Shown here one piece after another: positions 44,997 through 52,064 of a DNA stretch of 64,000 nt. The notes beneath the pieces were generated by a model. The model made no database searches. It saw only the letters and a program-made list of their open reading frames with translations, and was not told where the DNA came from. This DNA comes from Pelagibius sp028280305 (lineage in GTDB: Bacteria > Pseudomonadota > Alphaproteobacteria > Kiloniellales > Kiloniellaceae): NCBI RefSeq assembly GCF_965233615.1, contig NZ_OZ247495.1; one strand, 5' to 3'. Position 1 is the first letter of the stretch; the number at the start of each line of letters is the position of its first letter. A program made the position numbers and the translations under genes.

Positions 44997-45659
44997 TCAG
45001 ACGGGGTTGGTCTCGGTGGTGGGCTCGAGGGTTTCCTTGCCATGTGACATGCTCCTTGTTTCAGCGGTTAGTTCCTCTTCCAGAAACTCAACCCATTTAA
45101 CATCTTCGACATTTATCAACACCGACTCAACGCCCGTTATAGGGTGGTCTTCGCCATCTACGATCCAAGAAGGCAGCAGCAGAACGAAGTGGCCTTGATT
45201 CGGTGTCGATGGCCATTCCTTGGGCCAGCCATACAACCGTCTTTCGTCTTCTAGATGGAGGACGACAAATGTCACCTTCTTAAAGAATGCGCCGAACCAC
45301 TCGGAAGGAAATGAAGTTTCACGAGTTACGCCTAGCTTCCTAGCCAATTTATGAAACGTCTCGTGGTTGGCTGCAAATGAGAAAACCAAGCCTACAGCTA
45401 TTGCAGTGATTGTTGCCGCTATGAGTTCCGTGTTGTCTGACCATAGCCCAACTTCAAAATGGACTCCGATTTCTTCAGCAACCCATTTCTCCAACGAGAC
45501 GATTGCTTGAACTATCAATGTGAATATGAGCGCTTGAATTACGCGCTCAAACTGAGATGGTTTTTGATGGGCTGTCAGTCCATAGAAGACCCAAGCAGCA
45601 AGGAAGCCTGGCAACAGGTACTGTAGCAAACCAACGATGTCTTCGTTGATGCTATCCAC
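44997..45659 (-). CDS. Unknown membrane protein in an acquired segment
   Basis: A 220-residue protein whose family I do not recognise with confidence (it has a faint look of DUF6338-type proteins). Three hydrophobic helices are visible at about 10-28 (GLLQYLLPGFLAAWVFYGL), 38-56 (ERVIQALIFTLIVQAIVSL) and 79-97, followed by about 120 soluble residues containing RRLYGWPKEWPSTPNQGHFV. Its DNA is clearly less GC-rich, with codon use unlike its neighbours. It is the only gene in the insert between the duplicated synthetase ends, so recent transfer is likely. Upstream (45660-45870) is AT-rich, including an AATAATATTTTATC stretch that may be its promoter. Confidence 0.7.
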   Translation of the reverse strand: MDSINEDIVGLLQYLLPGFLAAWVFYGLTAHQKPSQFERVIQALIFTLIVQAIVSLEKWVAEEIGVHFEVGLWSDNTELIAATITAIAVGLVFSFAANHETFHKLARKLGVTRETSFPSEWFGAFFKKVTFVVLHLEDERRLYGWPKEWPSTPNQGHFVLLLPSWIVDGEDHPITGVESVLINVEDVKWVEFLEEELTAETRSMSHGKETLEPTTETNPV

Positions 45660-45867
45660 CTATTCCTCCTACCGACATGGATTACTGAATGCAGGCTTTC
45701 ACGCTACCAATGCGCGATCTATTAAAATAATATTTTATCAGAAATTGAGGTTGATCGCTATAGCTTACAAGATTCAAGACTGAAGTGATCCGATGCCAGT
45801 AACTCGCGCACAAGAAGGCATAGGGCCGCCCAAAATGCCAACTGTTCACTAGGTCATATTTTGGCTG

Positions 45868-47514
45868 TCACAGCGCCTTGGCCTGATCGCGCAGCACGAA
45901 CTTCTGGATCTTGCCGGTGGATGTTTTGGGCAGGGGGCCGAAGATCACCGTCTTGGGCACCTTGAAGCCGGCCATGTTGTCGCGGCAAAAGGCGATGATC
46001 GCGCTTTCCGCCGCCGTCTCTCCGGGTTTCAGTTCCACGAAGGCGCAGGGCGTCTCGCCCCATTTCTCGTCGGGGCGGGCCACCACCGCGGCGGCTGCCA
46101 CCGCCGGGTGGCGGTAGAGCGTGTTCTCGATCTCGATGGAGGAGATGTTCTCGCCGCCGGAGATGATGATGTCCTTGGAGCGGTCCTTCAGCTCGATGTA
46201 GCCGTCGGGATGCCAGACCGCCAGGTCGCCGGAATGAAACCAGCCGCCGCCGAAAGCCTGTTCCGTGGCGCTGGGGTTTTTCAGATAGCCCTTCATCACG
46301 ATGTTGCCGCGCATGAAGACCTCGCCCAGGGTCTGGCCGTCCCGTGGTACCGGCTCCAGGGTCTCGGCATCGGCGACCATCAGGCCCTCCAGCACCGGGT
46401 AGTTCACGCCCTGGCGCGATTTCAGCGCCGCCTGCTTTTCCATCGCCAGCCCGTCCCACTCCGGATGCCAGGCACAGACCACGGCGGGGCCGTAGACCTC
46501 GGTCAGGCCGTAGACATGGGTGACCTCGATGCCTTCCCCGGCCATGGCGGCCAGCACCGCGGCCGGCGGCGGTGCGGCGGCGGTCATGAAATTCACCTGC
46601 TGATCGAAAGCGCGGCGCTCGTCCTCCGTTGCGTTCAACAAAAGCTGCATGACGATGGGTGCGCCGCAGAGGTGGGTGACGCCGTGGTCGGCGATGGCGT
46701 TATAGATCGCATCGGCGCGCACCTGGCGCAGGCAGACATGGGTGCCGCCCAGCGCGGTGATGGTCCAGGGGAAGCACCAGCCGTTGCAGTGGAACATCGG
46801 CAGGGTCCAGAGGTAGACCGGCTGCGGGCCCATGCCCCAGACCTGGATGTTGCCCAGCGCGTTCAGATAGGCGCCGCGGTGGTGATAGACCACGCCCTTG
46901 GGATTGCCGGTGGTGCCGGAGGTATAGAGCAGGGAGAGCGAATCCCATTCATCTGCGGGCAGGCGCCAGGGAAAGTCGGGATCGCCGGACGCGAGGAAAG
47001 ATTCGTAGTCGGTCTCGCCCAGCAACTCGCCGCCGTCGCCTAATGGGTCGTCAATGTCGATGACCAGGATGTCGCGCTCAACCTGGGCCAGCGCCGTCTT
47101 GATGGTCGGTGAGAACTCCCGGTCGGTGATCAGCACCTTGGCTTCGCCGTGGTTCAGGATAAAGGCGATGGTCGCCGCGTCGAGACGCACGTTGAGCGCA
47201 TTCAGCACCGCGCCTGCGGCAGGCACGCCGAAGTGCGCCTCCAGAACCGGCGGGGTGTTGGGCGCCATCACCGCCACGCAGTCACCCTTGCCGATGCCGC
47301 GCTTCGTCAGCGCGGCGGCGAGGCGGCGGCAGCGTGCGTAAACCTCTTTCCAGGTGTAGCGGGTCGCGCCGTGGATCACCCCGATCCGTTCGGGATAGAC
47401 GGCGGCGGCGCGCGGCAGAAAGCTCAGCGGCGAAAGCGCCTCGTAGTTCGGCGGTCCCTGATCGAGGCCCGCTTCGAAGGGATTCCCGGCGTTGTCGGTG
47501 ATGCGGCTGGTCAT
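45868..47514 (-). CDS. Acyl-CoA synthetase (AMP-forming), DmdB/medium-chain type
   Basis: Activates a carboxylic acid to its CoA thioester through an acyl-adenylate. The 548-residue protein has the P-loop LLYTSGTTGNPKGVVYHH, the WTLPMFHCNGWCFPWT region typical of the methylmercaptopropionate/AAE subgroup, HVYGLTEVYGP, FHSGDLAVWHPDGYIELKDR and the catalytic lysine near STGKIQKF. The ATG at 47514 is chosen; the frame is open to 47763 but without a family N-terminus. Its last 434 bases are duplicated at 44411-44844. Substrate is probably a branched, thio- or medium-chain acid (inference). Confidence 0.92.
   Translation of the reverse strand: MTSRITDNAGNPFEAGLDQGPPNYEALSPLSFLPRAAAVYPERIGVIHGATRYTWKEVYARCRRLAAALTKRGIGKGDCVAVMAPNTPPVLEAHFGVPAAGAVLNALNVRLDAATIAFILNHGEAKVLITDREFSPTIKTALAQVERDILVIDIDDPLGDGGELLGETDYESFLASGDPDFPWRLPADEWDSLSLLYTSGTTGNPKGVVYHHRGAYLNALGNIQVWGMGPQPVYLWTLPMFHCNGWCFPWTITALGGTHVCLRQVRADAIYNAIADHGVTHLCGAPIVMQLLLNATEDERRAFDQQVNFMTAAAPPPAAVLAAMAGEGIEVTHVYGLTEVYGPAVVCAWHPEWDGLAMEKQAALKSRQGVNYPVLEGLMVADAETLEPVPRDGQTLGEVFMRGNIVMKGYLKNPSATEQAFGGGWFHSGDLAVWHPDGYIELKDRSKDIIISGGENISSIEIENTLYRHPAVAAAAVVARPDEKWGETPCAFVELKPGETAAESAIIAFCRDNMAGFKVPKTVIFGPLPKTSTGKIQKFVLRDQAKAL
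45875..46309. repeat. Right copy of duplicated acyl-CoA synthetase 3' segment
   Basis: Second copy of the segment at 44411-44844, here in its native place at the end of the intact synthetase gene. See the left copy for the differences. Confidence 0.93.
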
Positions 47515-47533
47515 AGGTTGCGGCCCTGTCCCC

Positions 47534-47557
47534 AAGCCGCAGTTCACCCTGCGGCTT
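47534..47557 (-). other. Hairpin in the leader of the acyl-CoA synthetase mRNA
   Basis: Perfect 9-bp stem AAGCCGCAG / CTGCGGCTT with a 6-base loop, 19 bases before the ATG. On the synthetase strand it lies just before the GGGGACAGGG ribosome site, so it could limit translation or stabilise the 5' end. On the + strand a T-run follows, but no + strand gene ends here. Confidence 0.5.
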
Positions 47558-47657
47558 TTCTTGTCCCAGGTAACAAGAGGTAGCTTGTCGCCCTGCGGCG
47601 CGCAACTTTCTTGGCAGTGATGTGCGGGCCGCTTGCCGGATCGACCTATTTGTCTCT

Positions 47658-47676
47658 CAACCGAAAGTTTCGGTTG
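47658..47676. promoter_or_regulatory. 19-bp perfect palindrome upstream of acyl-CoA synthetase
   Basis: CAACCGAAA-G-TTTCGGTTG, a perfect inverted repeat 144 bases before the synthetase start. Size and symmetry fit a TetR- or similar family operator, as used by fatty-acid metabolism repressors. No such regulator is encoded nearby. The 47677-48060 stretch beyond it holds no gene I can support. Confidence 0.5.
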
Positions 47677-48060
47677 ATTTCGGAATCGCTTCCGGCTTAT
47701 ACCCCGTCCCCCGGTCGCAAGCCCGCGGCCGGACAACGCGCAAGAGGAAACCCGATGATCCAACGGGACCTACTCAGAAGCCCGGAATACAGGGCAAACA
47801 CCACCGGGGTTTAGACCCGCGACTTTGCGCGCGCGTCCTTCCCCGGCCGACACGACAAAGGGGAACAGGACGATGATGAAATCAAGAGACACATAAGACG
47901 ACAAGGCATCCCTCGCGAGAGATCGGGGCTTTATTCGTTAGGTACTTTTGACTGCTCTGTGGTTCGGGTTCCGTAGGCCCGGCCGGCGCGCTCGGCATTG
48001 GTAATCTGCCCTGCGTGTATCGAGCAGCACGTTTCGAATTTGTTCGGAACGGTACCGCCA

Positions 48061-48129
48061 AGGGGTCTAGCTCAGTGGAGAGCGCCGGGCATTGCACCCG
48101 GAGGTACAGGTTCGACTCCTGTGGCTCAG
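48061..48129 (+). ncRNA. Degenerate tRNA-like element 1
   Basis: A cloverleaf-like fold that is not a normal tRNA. D arm GCTC/GAGC (48070-48083) has a shortened 6-base loop. The anticodon arm CCGGG/CCCGG has loop CATTGCA (A instead of U at position 33), and the T arm ACAGG/CCTGT has loop TTCGACT. The acceptor halves AGGGGTC and GGCTCAG pair only over the inner five positions with two G-T pairs, and no CCA follows. The elbow is kept while acceptor and anticodon are not, as in tRNA-mimicking regulatory RNAs. It is directly followed by a second such element. Confidence 0.65.
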
Positions 48130-48130
48130 G

Positions 48131-48202
48131 CACGATGTAGCTCAGTAGGAAGAGCACTAGACTTGGATCTAGCTGTCGTGGGTTCGATTCCCACCATCAT
48201 CC
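48131..48202 (+). ncRNA. Degenerate tRNA-like element 2
   Basis: Lies one base after element 1. D arm GCTC/GAGC with loop AGTAGGAA; anticodon arm CTAGA/TCTAG with only a 6-base loop CTTGGA; T arm GTGGG/CCCAC with loop TTCGATT. The acceptor pairs only as GATG (48134-48137) with CATC (48195-48198), four base pairs, and no CCA is encoded. The D and T loops are tRNA-like, but decoding and aminoacylation look impossible. Probably part of the same transcript as element 1 and the leader of the slipin gene. Confidence 0.65.
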
Positions 48203-48309
48203 TCAGCCTTAAAAGCTGATCTGAAACGAAGGATGCCGGAAGAGGGCCAGGTCGAGCCGGGCCGGCTGCCGGTGGCGCAAGCTGCCGACAGTCGCCGGGT
48301 GCAGGCCGG

Positions 48310-48427
48310 GCGGAGGGCGGTTTCGCACCGCCGCGGTCCGCCGTCCCCAGCGCGTCGAAAGGCTTTGCGGCATGCCGTCCCGTACCAGTGCCAAGGTCCT
48401 CCTCCCGAGGCTTTGGCCTAGGGACGG
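48310..48427 (+). ncRNA. Structured RNA segment in the leader of the slipin gene
   Basis: Two strong hairpins in a 450-base stretch (48203-48654) without a convincing reading frame. First: GCGGA/TCCGC (48310-48314 with 48337-48341) enclosing GGCGGT/ACCGCC around loop TTCGC. Second: CCGTCCC/GGGACGG (48375-48381 with 48421-48427), enclosing GCCAAGG/CTTTGGC and CCTC/GAGG. Together with the tRNA-like elements upstream it suggests a structured non-coding RNA or 5' leader that ends before the slipin ribosome site. Confidence 0.5.
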
Positions 48428-48654
48428 AACCCCGCAGAGCCGCTCGCCGCGCCAGGGCCGGCGCCAAGGCGGTCCAGCCCCCGATGTCGGCGCTCTTCCG
48501 GTTATCCGAGATATTTTTTGGAATTATTCCGGCCTCCGAAGGGGGCGAAACAAAGCCTCCGCCATGTGGGGCGACGTATTGGAACGGTTCCGGTCCTCCG
48601 CGAGGGCAAACAGTTGGTGAAGAAGAAAGAGAAGAAAGAAGAAGGAGCAGATCA

Positions 48655-49806
48655 ATGGTTATCAAGACCGAGAAGATTGCTGATTACGAGCTCGGTCTCC
48701 TCTATCGGGACCGGGCTTTCGACAAGGTTCTGGCGCCAGGCGTGTACCGCTTCCTGCGGGGCAACGGCAAGGTTGAGGTCGTGAAGATCGACCTGCGGGC
48801 CACGCTGGCCAAGGAGCCGGCGCTGCAGGCGCTTTACCTGACCCACCGGGCGGTGGTCGAGGCGCACTTCCTCGTCGCCGACATGGGCGACAGCGAGCTG
48901 GGCGTGGTTTACGCCGACGGCAAGCTGGCCGGCCTGGTCGCGCCGCGAAGCGTTGCCTTCTACGGCAAGCGGCTGCGGTCGATGAGCCTGGAGGTGATCG
49001 ACGCCGCCAAGGACATCGCGGTGCCCGAGCGGCTGGTCGCCCCCCTGGCGCGGCTGGCGGCGCAGGATCTGGTGTCCCGCAACCTGGTGGCGGTGGCCGA
49101 GGTGGTCTCCGACCATGTTGGTCTGCTCTATGTCGACGGCGTCCTGGAAAAGACGCTGACGCCGGGCCGCTACGCCTTCGTGAAGGCGCTGCGGAAGATC
49201 CAGGTGGTCACCTTCGATCTGCGTCTGCAGACGCTGGAGGTCACCGGTCAGGAAGTTCTGACCAAGGATCGCATCGGCCTGCGGGCCAACGTCACCGCCG
49301 TCTACTGGGTCGCCGACCCGCTGAAGGCGGTGGCCCTGACCGCGGACCTGAAGGACTTCCTCTACAAGGAGCTTCAGTTCGCTCTGCGGCAGGTGATCGG
49401 CACGCGCAGCCTGGAAGAGGTGCTGGGCGACAAGCTGGGCATCAACCAGGCGGTGGCCGATCTGCTGCTGCCCAAGCTGGGTGACGCGGGGCTGGCGGTG
49501 CCCTCCGTCGGTGTGAAGGACATCATTCTGCCGGGCGACGTCCGGGAGCTGATGAACCGGGTCATCGAGGCGGAGAAGACCGCTCAGGCCAACGTCATCA
49601 AGCGGCGGGAGGAGACGGCGGCGACGCGTTCGCTGCTGAACACCGCCAAGCTGATGGAGGACAACCCCATCCTCCTGCGGCTGAAGGAGCTCGAGGCGCT
49701 TGAGAAGGTGTCCGAGAAGGTTGGCAACGTCATTGTCGGCAACGGCATGGACGGTGTGCTGGAGGATCTGGTGCGGATCCGCCCACATGAGGCGCGCAAG
49801 CGCTGA
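48655..49806 (+). CDS. Slipin family protein (SPFH/band 7)
   Basis: A 383-residue SPFH-domain protein of the slipin group. It lacks the N-terminal membrane hairpin of classical stomatins. It starts instead with three copies of a module of the type LG-hydrophobic-Y-x-DG-x-L-x-x-x-L-x-PG-x-Y-x-F, at about 11-34, 81-104 and 154-177. The SPFH core follows (LRLQTLEVTGQEVLTKDRIG, ADLKDFLYKELQFALRQVIG) and then a helical tail with NRVIEAEKTAQANVIKRREE. The ATG at 48655 follows AAGGAG. In other bacteria slipins of this kind occur in RtcB RNA-repair operons with tRNA-like Y RNAs; here two tRNA-like elements lie upstream. Confidence 0.9.
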   Translation: MVIKTEKIADYELGLLYRDRAFDKVLAPGVYRFLRGNGKVEVVKIDLRATLAKEPALQALYLTHRAVVEAHFLVADMGDSELGVVYADGKLAGLVAPRSVAFYGKRLRSMSLEVIDAAKDIAVPERLVAPLARLAAQDLVSRNLVAVAEVVSDHVGLLYVDGVLEKTLTPGRYAFVKALRKIQVVTFDLRLQTLEVTGQEVLTKDRIGLRANVTAVYWVADPLKAVALTADLKDFLYKELQFALRQVIGTRSLEEVLGDKLGINQAVADLLLPKLGDAGLAVPSVGVKDIILPGDVRELMNRVIEAEKTAQANVIKRREETAATRSLLNTAKLMEDNPILLRLKELEALEKVSEKVGNVIVGNGMDGVLEDLVRIRPHEARKR

Positions 49807-49836
49807 CCGCGGGGGCTCCCCACCGGGCTGCCGGCG

Positions 49837-49873
49837 GGGCCGGAACTGTGAAAGGTTCCGGCCCTCTTTTTTT
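49837..49873 (+). terminator. Terminator of the slipin transcript
   Basis: Perfect 10-bp stem GGGCCGGAAC / GTTCCGGCCC with an 8-base loop, followed by TCTTTTTTT. It lies 30 bases after the slipin stop. Confidence 0.92.
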
Positions 49874-49876
49874 GAC

Positions 49877-50338
49877 CTAAAGCCCTTGCCGATAGACCAG
49901 GAAGCCCGATTTCTCGGCCACCTGGTCGTAGAGTTTCATCGCCGTTTCGTTGGTCTCGTGGGTCATCCAGTAGACCCGCGTGGCGCCGTCCGCCTTCGCG
50001 CGTTCGTACACACCTTCGATGAGGGCGCGGCCGACGCCCTGGCCGCGCGCCGCCTCCACGGTGAAGAGATCCTGCAGATAACAGTTCGCCTCGATCATCG
50101 TCGTACTGCGGTGATAGAGGTAGTGGGTGAGGCCGAGAAGCCGACCGTCCCGCTCGGCGACCAGCGCGTGGACCGGTTCGTAGGGATCGAAGAAACGCAC
50201 CCAGGTCGTGGCGGTGATCTCGGGCTGTAGTGCCGTCGTGCCGCTGCGTCCGTAAAAAGCGTTGTAGCCGTCCCACAGCGGCAGCCACTGCGTGTGGTCT
50301 TCATGTGCGATCGGACGCACGACGAGATTTCCGGACAT
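49877..50338 (-). CDS. GNAT family N-acetyltransferase
   Basis: A 153-residue acetyltransferase. Motif A is LQDLFTVEAARGQGVGRALI with the R-G-Q-G-V-G loop, preceded by RLLGLTHYLYHRSTTM and followed by motif B VYWMTHETNETAMKLYDQVA. The substrate is unknown. It is convergent with the slipin gene and shares its terminator region. Confidence 0.91.
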   Translation of the reverse strand: MSGNLVVRPIAHEDHTQWLPLWDGYNAFYGRSGTTALQPEITATTWVRFFDPYEPVHALVAERDGRLLGLTHYLYHRSTTMIEANCYLQDLFTVEAARGQGVGRALIEGVYERAKADGATRVYWMTHETNETAMKLYDQVAEKSGFLVYRQGL

Positions 50339-50463
50339 GCCGCCTCCCTTTGTTGAAGGCGGGAGTCTAGGAAAGCGACCGGGCGATCACAAGCGGGCTT
50401 CCGCTTCTTTTGTCTTCCCGCTTGCGCGGGACGCCCCCTCACCCTCCCACTTCGTGGGCCCCT

Positions 50464-50486
50464 CCCTCTCCCACAAGGGGAGAGGG
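50464..50486. repeat. REP-like palindrome, intact copy
   Basis: CCCTCTCCC / GGGAGAGGG with loop ACAAG. A second copy of the same palindrome, with loop CTCGT, lies 40 bases further on and is split by the IS element at 50531-51972. Confidence 0.8.
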
Positions 50487-50530
50487 TTTCAAGACCGACC
50501 TTCCTGTGGTTCCCCCTCTCCCCTCGTGGG

Positions 50531-51972
50531 CTATGGGATTCACACATTTTCGATGTTTGTTGCGAGTGCGAATCCGGTGAGTTGTGCTGCGAGGGTTTGC
50601 CAACCGGTTTTCATGGTCTTTGGTCCGGGCGGTTTGTAGTAGCAGTTCCATCCGCCGAGGCGGGCGCAGACCCAGGCGAGGAACGCGAGGCTGTCGGCTG
50701 GATGCGGATTTTTCTGGCGCTCGGTGTTGCCTTCGAGCGTCTTGGAGATCGCCTGGAGTGCGGGCAGAAAGCCGGCGTCGAGGGCGTCCGTCGCCGGTCG
50801 GCGCGAGCCGTCGCGGGCATCGACCAGTTGCATGATGCGGGCCGCGGCGCCGAGCGCCATGGCGGCGAACTTCATCAGCCGCCCGGCATCGTGCATCTGG
50901 GTTTCGTCGAAGCGCAGGCCGTCGCTCTTGCAGGTTCGGAACAGCTGCTCGATGCGCCAGCGCAGGCGGTAGAGCTGAACCGCACGCTGCGGCGCGATGT
51001 CCGCCGACGACAGCAGACGCCAGTGCAGCGCCGCCTTGCCCGCCGGCGGATCGGGCTCGCGCGCTTCGACGACGGTCATCTCGACCATCTCTGCGGCATG
51101 CGCCTTCTTCAGCCTCGAGGGGCGGACGATCCGCACACGGCGTGCCCGCAGTTCCACCGTGGCCTCGCGGCCCTTGTCGCCCGGCCCACGCGGGCCGACC
51201 TTCACGACAGACCGGCCTTGCGCAGGTTCCGCCGCCAGTGCCTCGAACAGGCGGCGGCCATCCGCCCCGTCTGCTTCGTTCTCCCCGTCCGCCAAGCCAC
51301 GGTCGTGGCGCGCCCGCACCACAAGCTCCACGCCCTCGGGCTTGCCGGCAAACAGCGTGTAGACGTCGCTTTCCCGGTCGGCCACCACGGTTACGCTGGC
51401 GGCGCCGGCCAAACCCTCGCCGGCGCAGCGCGCCCCGGACAGCCAGCGACCGCTCTCCTTGTCCGAAGGCGCACGCCGCCGACGATCGCCCGCCTTGACC
51501 GGCGGCCGGGTCCAGATCTCGGCCCCCACAAGGCCAAGCACCGCCTCGTCCTCGGCGTCCACCGCAAGCAGCGGGTGCAGGAAAAAGGCCGGGCTCGTGC
51601 CATCCGCCCCGCATCCAAAACCCCGGCGGTTGGCCGCGCGGTTCTTGAAGTTGATCTCGCTCGTATCCTGGATGCAGATCACATGCCGACCCGCGCACAC
51701 CGCCGCCGTCCGGGCCGCAAGGCCGGACAGGATCGCCGCAACGCTGGAATGCGGCGAAGACAAAAACCGGTGGCACGCCATCTCACCAGCCCGGTCACCA
51801 CCAACCTTGCGCAATACGCAACTGCCGCTCGACACCAACTGGTCCATCATCCATTCCGACCGACCCGCAACACGCACGTCTCCAAACCCAGCCATCCAGA
51901 TCCCCCAAAAAAACCTGGATTGCTTGAATCACATCATCGCCTCAAAGAGAAGCAATTCCGTGAATGCCGTAG
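50531..51972 (-). mobile_element. Complete IS4-family insertion sequence (1442 bp)
   Basis: Terminal inverted repeats CTATGGGATTCAC and CTACGGCATTCAC (11 of 13 match) flank one transposase gene. The element is bounded by an 11-bp direct repeat CCCCTCGTGGG at 50520-50530 and 51973-51983, the size range of IS4-family target duplications. The duplicated bases are exactly the loop and inner stem of a REP-like palindrome (CCCTCTCCC-CTCGT-GGGAGAGGG), so the element inserted into the tip of a hairpin. Intact ends and gene suggest a recent, possibly active insertion. Confidence 0.9.
50540..51895 (-). CDS. IS4-family transposase
   Basis: A 451-residue DDE transposase of the IS4/Tn5 type. The first Asp is in VICIQDTSEINFKNRAANRR, the second in SVTVVADRESDVYTLF, and the Glu in the YREK-like region LYRLRWRIEQLFRTCKSDG. 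The N-terminal AGRSEWMMDQLV region is Tn5-like. The frame is uninterrupted from ATG to stop and ends nine bases from the element end, so the protein looks functional. Confidence 0.93.
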   Translation of the reverse strand: MAGFGDVRVAGRSEWMMDQLVSSGSCVLRKVGGDRAGEMACHRFLSSPHSSVAAILSGLAARTAAVCAGRHVICIQDTSEINFKNRAANRRGFGCGADGTSPAFFLHPLLAVDAEDEAVLGLVGAEIWTRPPVKAGDRRRRAPSDKESGRWLSGARCAGEGLAGAASVTVVADRESDVYTLFAGKPEGVELVVRARHDRGLADGENEADGADGRRLFEALAAEPAQGRSVVKVGPRGPGDKGREATVELRARRVRIVRPSRLKKAHAAEMVEMTVVEAREPDPPAGKAALHWRLLSSADIAPQRAVQLYRLRWRIEQLFRTCKSDGLRFDETQMHDAGRLMKFAAMALGAAARIMQLVDARDGSRRPATDALDAGFLPALQAISKTLEGNTERQKNPHPADSLAFLAWVCARLGGWNCYYKPPGPKTMKTGWQTLAAQLTGFALATNIENV

Positions 51973-52064
51973 CCCCTCGTGGGAGAGGGCCGGGGTGAGG
52001 GGGCTTTGTTTCGACAGCTCGCTGGACTTTGCCCATGCATCCGCGCCAGCGGTTTCCTCTTTTC

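Noticed and set aside
47990..48030. Possible sigma-54 promoter (GG...GC) before the tRNA-like elements, as expected for an RtcR-controlled locus
   Set aside because: The spacing between candidate GG and GC pairs is 11 or 12 bases instead of the required 10, and flanking bases do not match.
47882..48157. 91-residue - strand frame containing VPEPQESNL
   Set aside because: This peptide is the usual translation of the strand opposite a tRNA T arm; it supports the tRNA-like elements, not a protein.
48061..48202. Two ordinary tRNA genes
   Set aside because: Acceptor stems do not pair properly, anticodon loops are abnormal (A33; 6-base loop), the first D loop is short and no CCA follows.
48388..48654. 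N-terminal extension of the slipin protein
   Set aside because: The added sequence is the translation of structured leader RNA; the ATG at 48655 has a good AAGGAG site and begins the family alignment.
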